This document shows positions 58,739-64,000 of a stretch of DNA of 64,000 bases, piece after piece; the first letter of the stretch is position 1, and each line of letters opens with the position of its first letter. This DNA is from JAIVJM01 sp963816985 (lineage in GTDB: Bacteria; Acidobacteriota; Blastocatellia; Pyrinomonadales; Pyrinomonadaceae). The DNA lies in assembly GCA_963816985.1 (NCBI GenBank), contig CAWFMF010000004.1:496001-560000 (forward strand). Direction: 5' to 3'. The notes under the pieces are model-generated. The model was not told the origin of the DNA. It saw only the letters and a list, made by a program, of their open reading frames with translations, and did no database searches. The position numbers were made by a program, and so were the translations under genes.

Positions 58739-58784
58739 TAGGCCATTTTTGCATATCTGTCAACATGCTCATATAACATGATGG

Positions 58785-59027
58785 ATGAAGAAGAAGGTTT
58801 ACATTGCTCAACGTAGCCGGTTGGTTAGCCTCTTGCGTGAGATAAGGGTTGAAGCCGGTCTGACGCAGATGGATGTGGCCGTGCGCATTGAAAGAGACCA
58901 AACTTTTGTTTCGAAGTATGAAAGCGGTCAGAGGCGGCTGGATGTGCTGGAGGTGCGTGAGATATGTCAGGCTATCGGAATCACGTTAGAGGAATTCGTC
59001 GAAAGGTTAGAAAAGGTGCTGAAGTAG
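58785..59027 (+). CDS. XRE-type HTH regulator (cassette 2)
   Basis: 80-residue Cro/C1-type DNA-binding protein: Leu-Arg-Glu-Ile-Arg-Val-Glu-Ala-Gly-Leu-Thr-Gln-Met-Asp-Val-Ala-Val-Arg-Ile then Gln-Thr-Phe-Val-Ser-Lys-Tyr-Glu-Ser-Gly-Gln-Arg-Arg-Leu-Asp. The start ATG is the one nearest a weak GATG-rich leader. Divergent from the 110-residue gene, so it may repress both genes through the palindromes. Single-domain HTH proteins with a partner are typical of cassette-borne toxin-antitoxin or regulator modules. Confidence 0.87.
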   Translation: MKKKVYIAQRSRLVSLLREIRVEAGLTQMDVAVRIERDQTFVSKYESGQRRLDVLEVREICQAIGITLEEFVERLEKVLK

Positions 59028-59041
59028 TCGCAGTAAGATAC

Positions 59042-59063
59042 GCCTAACAGCTCATTCAACCCG
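59042..59063. other. Half attC site (left half only)
   Basis: R'' GCCTAAC (59042-59048), AGCTCATTC spacer and L''-like AACCCG (59058-59063). The spacer differs from the complete attC by one base. No matching L'/R' half is found downstream, so the site is truncated and the right edge of the array has been lost. Confidence 0.78.
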
Positions 59064-59134
59064 ACCGCCCTCAGCGTGCCTCTCATTAACCTTGTGTCCT
59101 GCGATGAGGGTTGTGAAATGAGAAAGGAGACCTC

Positions 59135-59392
59135 ATGCAACACGAAAATCTCTTCTCAAAACTGGATTACATCCTCAAACAGATTGAGAAGCTCGACAAG
59201 GAGAATCCGACCGGGCCGGATGAAGAGGGAGACCCGCGCATCGACAAGTTGCTTGACGACGCGGAGGAAATCCAGAAGGAACTAGACCCACTAATGCGCG
59301 AGACCTTTCGCAACCGCCCGGCGGAGCTTGCCGAATGGGACGGCATCATGCACATGTGCGACGACATAAAGGAAGATCGGGCGGATGGTTGA
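59135..59392 (+). CDS. Small charged helical protein, unknown
   Basis: 85 residues, acidic and coiled-coil-like (Leu-Asp-Tyr-Ile-Leu-Lys-Gln-Ile-Glu-Lys-Leu-Asp, Ile-Asp-Lys-Leu-Leu-Asp-Asp-Ala-Glu-Glu-Ile-Gln). AAAGGAGA ribosome site before the ATG. Overlaps the next gene by eight bases, so the two are coupled. No family recognised. Confidence 0.68.
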   Translation: MQHENLFSKLDYILKQIEKLDKENPTGPDEEGDPRIDKLLDDAEEIQKELDPLMRETFRNRPAELAEWDGIMHMCDDIKEDRADG

Positions 59393-59711
59393 TGAAGCGA
59401 AGCGTCATTCGGAGTCGGAGCGGGAGGCGGCGCGGTCGCGCGGGCCGTTGGCGCGGGTGTTGTTGGCGTTGACGATTGTGGCGTGTTTGTCGGCGGTCGG
59501 GGCGGGGGTGTACGGGGTTTATAAGTTCCCGGACGCGCCGCTGAGGCAGACGGCGGGTGGTTACGCGGGGAAGCATGGGGAGCCGAGGACGCGGGAGGAT
59601 TTTGAGGCGTTCGTGAGTTGGGAGCGGGTGATGTTTGTGGTGTTCCCGGCGGCGTTCGTGTTGGGGTTCGCGTTCGCGTGGGCAGATAGGGCGGGGCGGC
59701 GCAAGTCTTAG
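59385..59711 (+). CDS. Two-pass membrane protein, unknown
   Basis: 108 residues: charged N-terminus, helix near 24-44, a loop with Arg-Gln-Thr-Ala-Gly-Gly-Tyr-Ala, and a second helix near 82-100. No family recognised. It prefers G- and T-ending codons (GTG, TTG, GTT), unlike the rest of the window, which may mark recent acquisition. Confidence 0.65.
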   Translation: MVDEAKRHSESEREAARSRGPLARVLLALTIVACLSAVGAGVYGVYKFPDAPLRQTAGGYAGKHGEPRTREDFEAFVSWERVMFVVFPAAFVLGFAFAWADRAGRRKS

Positions 59712-59791
59712 AGACGCGGAGTTGAGGAAGGAAAGCAAATGTAGCGGCGGCGGCGTGGGGGCCGCCGTGTTTCGTTAGGGCTTGAAGTGTT

Positions 59792-60232
59792 ATGGAGTAT
59801 GAAATCAGTTTTGCAGAGAACGCCTCGGACGAAGAGCTTCAAGTCCTGAGCGAAGGCATTCTGGAATATAACCGTGCGAAGGTGGGCGGGAGGCCGAAGG
59901 AGCCTCTGACCTTCTTTGTGCGGGACGGGGAGGGGCGGATTGTGGGCGGCGTCCACGGGAATTATTCGGGCGCGGCGGGGTGGCTGTACGTCGCCGCGCT
60001 GTGGGTGTCGGAAGGCTTGAGGGGCGGCGGTTACGGGCGGCGTTTGATGGAGCGCATGGAGCAGGAGGCGTTGGAGCGCGGGTGCACGGATGCTTACTTA
60101 GACACGTTCAGTTTTCAAGCGCCGGGGTTTTACCGGAAGCTCGGCTACGTGGTTTTCGGGGAGTTGGAAGACTTCCCCGTGGGGCACAGCAGGATTTTTT
60201 TGAGGAAGCGGCTGAAGCCACTTCCCCTCTAA
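59792..60232 (+). CDS. GNAT N-acetyltransferase
   Basis: 146 residues. The acetyl-CoA-binding motif A is Leu-Arg-Gly-Gly-Gly-Tyr-Gly-Arg-Arg-Leu-Met, followed by Leu-Asp-Thr-Phe-Ser-Phe-Gln-Ala-Pro-Gly-Phe-Tyr-Arg-Lys-Leu-Gly-Tyr, typical of GNATs. Substrate unknown; cytoplasmic. G/T-ending codons like the previous gene. Confidence 0.87.
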   Translation: MEYEISFAENASDEELQVLSEGILEYNRAKVGGRPKEPLTFFVRDGEGRIVGGVHGNYSGAAGWLYVAALWVSEGLRGGGYGRRLMERMEQEALERGCTDAYLDTFSFQAPGFYRKLGYVVFGELEDFPVGHSRIFLRKRLKPLPL

Positions 60233-60365
60233 CTCATGCTTGAAGGCGGGCCGCGCCGGGCCTCTTTGACAAATCGTGGCCGGTGCTTTAATTATGGTTC
60301 ATCTCAAAAATTGTTCACCTCACTTGTGACGAATACTTCGAAAGGAGACTCTGGTCAGGAGTTCT

Positions 60366-60869
60366 ATGGCAAAGTCTGGGCACAAGGGAATCAGTCGCAT
60401 TGATAGTCCGCTGAAGAAGATGCACGGGTGGTACGTGCGGGTCAGGTTTAATCATCAGGCGCGGTCGAAGTTCGTCCCCGACAGGCTGCACGAAGGGAGC
60501 CGCGAGGGGTCGCTCGTCGCGGCCATCGAGTGCCGCAACGAGATGGAGCGGGAGTTGGGCAGGCCGCGCACGGACTGGTCTGTGGTCGGCAAGAACCCGC
60601 GCAACGTGACGGGCGTCGCGGGCGTGCGGCGCGTGGTGAAGAAGTACAAGGGCAAGGACGGCACCGTCCATCTCAACGAGGTCTACGAGGTCTCTTGGAA
60701 CGCGGGGCGCGAGCGGAGGGGCCGCACGTCGGTCTCCATCAAGAAGTACGGCGAGGCTTCGGCGTTTCGCCGCGCGTGCGCCATCCGCCGCGAGAAGGAG
60801 CGCATGATGTACGGCGAGCCGGTGGCGGGCAAATGGGCCGACGCGCTCAGTAAGGTCTGCGCCGCCTGA
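60366..60869 (+). CDS. AP2-domain DNA-binding-like protein
   Basis: 167 residues with two AP2/ERF-like modules: Ser-Arg-Ile-Asp-Ser-Pro...His-Gly-Trp-Tyr-Val-Arg-Val-Arg-Phe (about 10-75) and Val-Tyr-Glu-Val-Ser-Trp-Asn-Ala-Gly-Arg...Ser-Val-Ser-Ile-Lys-Lys-Tyr-Gly-Glu-Ala-Ser-Ala-Phe-Arg-Arg-Ala-Cys (about 80-155). The same two-module form occurs in Planctomycetes and Acidobacteriota proteins. Bacterial AP2 proteins often accompany mobile DNA; here it is next to the cassette array. Start ATG 60366. Confidence 0.82.
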   Translation: MAKSGHKGISRIDSPLKKMHGWYVRVRFNHQARSKFVPDRLHEGSREGSLVAAIECRNEMERELGRPRTDWSVVGKNPRNVTGVAGVRRVVKKYKGKDGTVHLNEVYEVSWNAGRERRGRTSVSIKKYGEASAFRRACAIRREKERMMYGEPVAGKWADALSKVCAA

Positions 60870-61122
60870 CAACTCTTTGCGGCGGGGGTTTGTTGAAGGA
60901 CTCGCCCCCGCCCGTCTTCCTCACTTCGACACTTTCGGGAGACGCGCGCGGGTCGCCTGTCTTAAGCAACCGACGAAAGCGCCCGTCCCGTCTTGACATC
61001 AAAAGGGCTCGCGCCTATAGAAGTTCCAGCGCCGCCGCTCTTTGCCGTTTCCGTCTGAAGGCTCCGCTTGGGCGGGCTGCTCACCTTCTTCAACTCTTGA
61101 GAGAATCGGAGGAGACCGAAAA
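60870..61122. other. Intergenic region with sigma-70 promoter
   Basis: 253 bases. Near 60993-61021 is a strong promoter; a G/C-rich 8-bp stem (about 60881-60911) follows the AP2 gene. No gene seen in the rest. Confidence 0.5.
60993..61021 (+). promoter_or_regulatory. Sigma-70 promoter of the 61123 gene
   Basis: TTGACA (60993-60998), exact 17-base spacer, TATAGA (61016-61021). The leader to the GTG at 61123 is about 95 bases and includes the AACTCTTGAGAGAATCGG-type segment shared in part with the 37951 gene. Confidence 0.78.
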
Positions 61123-61632
61123 GTGAACCGTAATTTCGTCGCACAAGGCTTCGCGTGTGCGCTGCTGCTCTTCGCCGGGACGTGGATGCCCGCCGCCCGC
61201 CCGAACTTCGCGGGCACCTGGTCGCTGGAGCACGCGCGGAGCTACAGCATCCCGCGCGACTCGCAGCAGACGATGGTGGTCACGCACGACGGCGACCGCC
61301 TGAGCATCGAGACGCGCATCGTCTCGCCGCAGGGCGAGCGGACAGTCAAAGACTCTTACATGCTCGACGGCAAGGAGGCGGAGTTCACGCCGCAAGTCCC
61401 GGCGGACGCGCTCGTCGGCAAGGGCAAGCGGACGGGTCGCTGGCTCCCGAACGACACCGGCTTCGTCGTCGAGGAGGAGTACCAGACGAAGACGCCGGAG
61501 GGGCAGACCGTTGACAACCGCCTCACACGCAAGTGGATCATGTGGGCCGACGGCTCGCTCTCGATTGACCTCTACACGGACAACCCGCGCGGCTCGTTCG
61601 AGACCAAGCGCGTCTTCATCAAGAAGCAGTAG
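61123..61632 (+). CDS. Secreted lipocalin-like protein, unknown
   Basis: 169 residues. A signal peptide (about 1-25) leads to an all-beta protein: Phe-Ala-Gly-Thr-Trp-Ser-Leu, Met-Val-Val-Thr-His-Asp-Gly-Asp-Arg-Leu-Ser-Ile, Phe-Val-Val-Glu-Glu-Glu-Tyr, Thr-Arg-Lys-Trp-Ile-Met-Trp-Ala-Asp-Gly. The strands and Gly-Thr-Trp start resemble lipocalin-like proteins. GTG start after CGGAGGAG. First gene of a rightward set with the next two, inferred from spacing. Confidence 0.75.
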   Translation: MNRNFVAQGFACALLLFAGTWMPAARPNFAGTWSLEHARSYSIPRDSQQTMVVTHDGDRLSIETRIVSPQGERTVKDSYMLDGKEAEFTPQVPADALVGKGKRTGRWLPNDTGFVVEEEYQTKTPEGQTVDNRLTRKWIMWADGSLSIDLYTDNPRGSFETKRVFIKKQ

Positions 61633-61653
61633 CAGCGCGGACGGAGGGACGAC

Positions 61654-62310
61654 GTGAGGAAGTGGCTCGCGTGTTTATTGATTCTCTTTTTGGCGTCACT
61701 CGTCGCGGCGGTCGCCTTCGCGCGGGTGCGCGGCGGCGGGCAGAAGCGCGACGCGACGGCGACCGAGGCTCTGAAGGCGAAGCGCGAGAGCACGGCGCGG
61801 GGCGGCGAGCGTCTGCGGCGTCTGATGTCGGCGGCGGGCGTGAGTGTTGACGAGGCGGCGCTCGCTGAGCCCAACAACTATGTGCGCGAGCTGCGAATCT
61901 CCTTGCAGACTCCGGGCCGTAAAGGCTCTGCGGCGGAGTTGCGCGCGGATGAATTGTCTCTGCCCGTCGCCGCCACGGTCGTCTCCGAGCGGTACAAGGA
62001 CGCCATCTTAAATAGGCCGCGCTCGCTTGAGCTTTCGCCGGAGCACGTCTTCGTGGCGACCGTCAACGCCAAGTCGCAGCTCCTTTGGTGGTCGCTCGTC
62101 CCAGACCCGCGCGTCGTCCGCGCCGAAGGCCCGAAGGGCGTGGACGACAACGAGCTGACCGGCGTCCGCCTCTTCCAGCCCCGCGCCGAGTTCTTCATCC
62201 ACATCCCCGGCGACGAGGAAGCGACGGAGGTGCGTTTTTATCACCCGCTCGCGGAGGGTGTTGAGTTTCGTTTGCAACTGCTCGGCGCGGTCTCGCTGCG
62301 CCGGGATTAA
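61654..62310 (+). CDS. Membrane-anchored periplasmic protein, unknown
   Basis: 218 residues starting at a GTG; an N-terminal membrane segment (about 5-24) anchors a periplasmic helical and beta domain (Leu-Arg-Arg-Leu-Met-Ser-Ala-Ala-Gly-Val, Val-Phe-Val-Ala-Thr-Val-Asn-Ala). No family recognised. It lies between the lipocalin-like gene and the M64 gene, spaced 21 and 26 bases, which suggests a shared transcript. Confidence 0.7.
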   Translation: MRKWLACLLILFLASLVAAVAFARVRGGGQKRDATATEALKAKRESTARGGERLRRLMSAAGVSVDEAALAEPNNYVRELRISLQTPGRKGSAAELRADELSLPVAATVVSERYKDAILNRPRSLELSPEHVFVATVNAKSQLLWWSLVPDPRVVRAEGPKGVDDNELTGVRLFQPRAEFFIHIPGDEEATEVRFYHPLAEGVEFRLQLLGAVSLRRD

Positions 62311-62336
62311 AGAGAGCGTCGGAGAAGTTCCTCGCC

Positions 62337-63908
62337 ATGAAGTCCCCGCCCGAACATTTCCCGGCCCTCGCCCTACTGCTGCTGCTGCTCGTCCTCTCCT
62401 GCGCGCGCGTGGCGCAGGCCGAGCCCTTCGAGACCATCGTCAACCACGGCACGCCGCAGAACCGCGTGGACATCGCCGTCATGGGCGACGGCTACACCGC
62501 CGCCGAGATGGACAAGTACCGGGCGGATGTCGAGGAGTTCATCCGGCTCATGTTCGAGCAGGAGCCCTACCGCGAATACCAACGCTACTTCAACGTCCAC
62601 CGCATTGACCTCGTGAGCGCGCAGTCGGGGGCCGACCACCCCGAACGCAGCAGCTTCGTCAACACGGCCTTGAACGCCGCGTACAACTGCGGCAACATCC
62701 AGCGACTCATCTGCGCGGACATGAACCTCGTCAACGGCGTCCTCCAAAGAAGCCTCCCGCCCGCGCAAGCCGACATCAAGCTCGTCATCGTCAACGACCC
62801 GGAGTACGGCGGCTCCGGCGGGCCGTTCGCCGTCGCCTCGACGCACGCGCAGGCCGTCGAAATCATCCTCCACGAACTCGGTCACAGCTTCGGACTCCTC
62901 GCCGACGAGTACGGCGGCTCGAACTGCCCGCCCGCGCCCGAACCCCCCTGGCTCAACCTCACGCGGACGACCGACCGCGCTTCCATCAAGTGGCTCCACT
63001 GGATTGACCCCGCGACCCCGGTTCCGACCTTCACCACGCAGAACGGGGTGCCGGGACTCTACGAAGGCGGCACGACCTGCGACAACGGCTACTACCGCCC
63101 GACTTTCAACTCGAAGATGCGGACACTCTTCCGGCCCTTCGAGCAGGTCAACACCGAGCAGCTCATCCGCCGCGTCTACAACGTCGTCTCGCCGCTCGAC
63201 GGCGCGAGCCCCGCAGGCACGGGCCTCGCTCTGACGCAGGGGCAGACGCAAGCCTTCTCCGTCTCGACCCCTTCGCCCGCGACGCACGCGCTCGGCGTGA
63301 CGTGGTTCGTGGACGGCGCGGCGAGCGGCTCCGCGCCGACGTTCACGCTCGACACCTCAACCCTCGGCGCGGGCGCGCACACAGTTGAGGTCTTAGTGCG
63401 GGACGACATCGAGTGGGTGCGCGTGGACACGCAGCAGCTCCTCGCCGAAGCCCGCAGGTGGGACTTGACGGTGACGGCGGCGGCGACTCCGACGCCGACT
63501 CCCGTGCCGACGCCCACGCCTTACCCGCCGGGCGAGTCGCCGGTGTTGTTGACGGAGGAAGGCACGCAAAGGGCGTTGGCGCTCGAAACGGTCAACTGGC
63601 TGAACGGCCCGTTCTCGCTCTTCACGACGCAGAACTTCAGCCCCGACCAGCGGACGCGCATCTCCCTGTTCGTCTTCAACGCGGAGCTTTTGGCGGGCGA
63701 GAGCCCCACGGCCTTCACGGCGCGGGCCGAGAACGGCGCGCAGCAGGTCTTCCCCCTGACGGTCGAACACGCGTCGAAGGTCGAGGGCGTCGAACGGCTC
63801 ACGCAGCTCGTCGTCCGCCTGCCCGACGGGCTCGCGGCGGGCGAAGCGCTGGTCAGCGTCTCTCTGCGCGGCACGTCGAGCAACAAGGCATCCGTCCTCA
63901 TTCAATAG
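62337..63908 (+). CDS. M64-family metallopeptidase (IgA peptidase type), secreted
   Basis: 523 residues with a signal peptide. The catalytic zinc site is His-Glu-Leu-Gly-His (about 179-183) followed by Gly-Leu-Leu-Ala-Asp-Glu-Tyr-Gly-Gly, the M64 pattern HExxHxxxxxxDE. The N-terminal Asn-His-Gly-Thr-Pro-Gln-Asn-Arg-Val-Asp-Ile-Ala-Val-Met-Gly-Asp-Gly-Tyr is the standard family start. C-terminal to the peptidase comes an Ig-like module, a Pro-Thr linker and a final beta domain of about 120 residues. Acts on proteins outside the cell. Last gene in the window; the next start is not visible. Confidence 0.93.
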   Translation: MKSPPEHFPALALLLLLLVLSCARVAQAEPFETIVNHGTPQNRVDIAVMGDGYTAAEMDKYRADVEEFIRLMFEQEPYREYQRYFNVHRIDLVSAQSGADHPERSSFVNTALNAAYNCGNIQRLICADMNLVNGVLQRSLPPAQADIKLVIVNDPEYGGSGGPFAVASTHAQAVEIILHELGHSFGLLADEYGGSNCPPAPEPPWLNLTRTTDRASIKWLHWIDPATPVPTFTTQNGVPGLYEGGTTCDNGYYRPTFNSKMRTLFRPFEQVNTEQLIRRVYNVVSPLDGASPAGTGLALTQGQTQAFSVSTPSPATHALGVTWFVDGAASGSAPTFTLDTSTLGAGAHTVEVLVRDDIEWVRVDTQQLLAEARRWDLTVTAAATPTPTPVPTPTPYPPGESPVLLTEEGTQRALALETVNWLNGPFSLFTTQNFSPDQRTRISLFVFNAELLAGESPTAFTARAENGAQQVFPLTVEHASKVEGVERLTQLVVRLPDGLAAGEALVSVSLRGTSSNKASVLIQ

Positions 63909-64000
63909 ACCTCCGGCGCGAGACTCAAAAAAACTCACCTCAATCCCTTCGCGCGCGGCCCCCTGAAACACTTCTCCCCTTAAACGCATAAAGGTTTGAG

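Larger units (their letters stand above)
57615..59063. mobile_element. Integron-type gene cassette array without an integrase
   Basis: Three boundary structures (57615-57650, 58242-58344, 59042-59063) of the attC type enclose two lower-G+C cassettes with native start sites. Cassette 1 runs 57645-58338 and cassette 2 from 58339 to about 59063. No intI gene is in the window, so the array matches a CALIN (attC cluster lacking an integrase). The flanking genes are G+C-rich chromosomal genes. Confidence 0.82.

Noticed and set aside
59049..59130. Right half of the second attC
   Set aside because: No GTTAGGC with a matching L box follows within 150 bases; the site is called truncated.
1..64000. tRNA, rRNA or other structured RNA genes
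   Set aside because: None found by eye on either strand; a covariance search would be needed to exclude them fully.

Overview
The window is a high-G+C bacterial chromosome segment that strongly prefers C- or G-ending codons. The gene families point to an Acidobacteriota genome of the Blastocatellia/Pyrinomonadaceae kind. These are an Oar-like carboxypeptidase-regulatory TonB receptor, an ADOP-type MacB permease with its PadR regulator, a VWFA-related fragment, an ECF sigma factor of the acidobacterial type, and many secreted proteins of unknown function. The lineage is an inference from gene content; no rRNA or tRNA gene was seen.

Layout. 0-3.4 kb: TlpA-like thioredoxin, pyruvate kinase, a TPR membrane protein and a truncated VWFA gene. 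3.5-8.9 kb: a radical SAM enzyme and a leftward set resembling a lipoprotein-sorting (Lol-like) system: LolA-fold protein, small membrane protein, ABC ATPase, ABC permease and a lipoprotein. 9-20 kb: HD hydrolase, FAD-linked oxidase with two frame breaks, a metallothionein-like 51-residue protein, LarA-like racemase, zinc-type CDF exporter and PilT-like ATPase. 20-29 kb: lipoprotein, thiE, M15 and S9 peptidases, GDPD, GNAT and Ada. 29-37 kb: truncated nucleotidyltransferase, PadR/ADOP pair, TPR protein, CarF-like desaturase, FMN reductase and ECF sigma factor. 38-40 kb: NTF2-like protein and amidase. 40-52 kb: an RND efflux operon followed by Spy-like, ECF sigma, membrane and CpxP/CnrX-like genes. 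52-57.5 kb: TonB receptor, nested palindromic repeat and DUF3311-SSS symporter. 57.6-59.1 kb: an integron-type cassette array without an integrase. 59.1-64 kb: small accessory genes, an AP2-type protein, and secreted proteins ending with an M64 metallopeptidase.

The most coherent discovery is a candidate envelope-stress regulon at 40-52 kb. Three promoter-like sites with the identical form TGTAACC-N16-CGTCTT lie upstream of the RND operon (minus strand), upstream of the Spy-like gene, and at the end of the ECF sigma gene just before its membrane partner and CnrX/CpxP-like gene. The layout resembles CnrYXH control of an RND pump, but the pump is of the HAE type and the CnrX-like protein has no His or Cys.

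The second discovery is the cassette array. One complete attC site (R and L boxes, 9-nt spacers), one half site and a compact cluster of core sites bracket two lower-G+C cassettes. One encodes a contractile phage-tail/injection-tube (gp19-like) protein. The other holds a divergent HTH regulator and an unknown partner around palindromic operators.

Three families of dispersed inverted repeats are also present: thirteen intergenic hairpins built from about 7-bp units, a 29-bp GGGGCAGGG palindromic pair that invades or truncates reading frames, and one large nested palindrome. At least six single-base frame breaks in conserved genes suggest sequencing indels or early decay.
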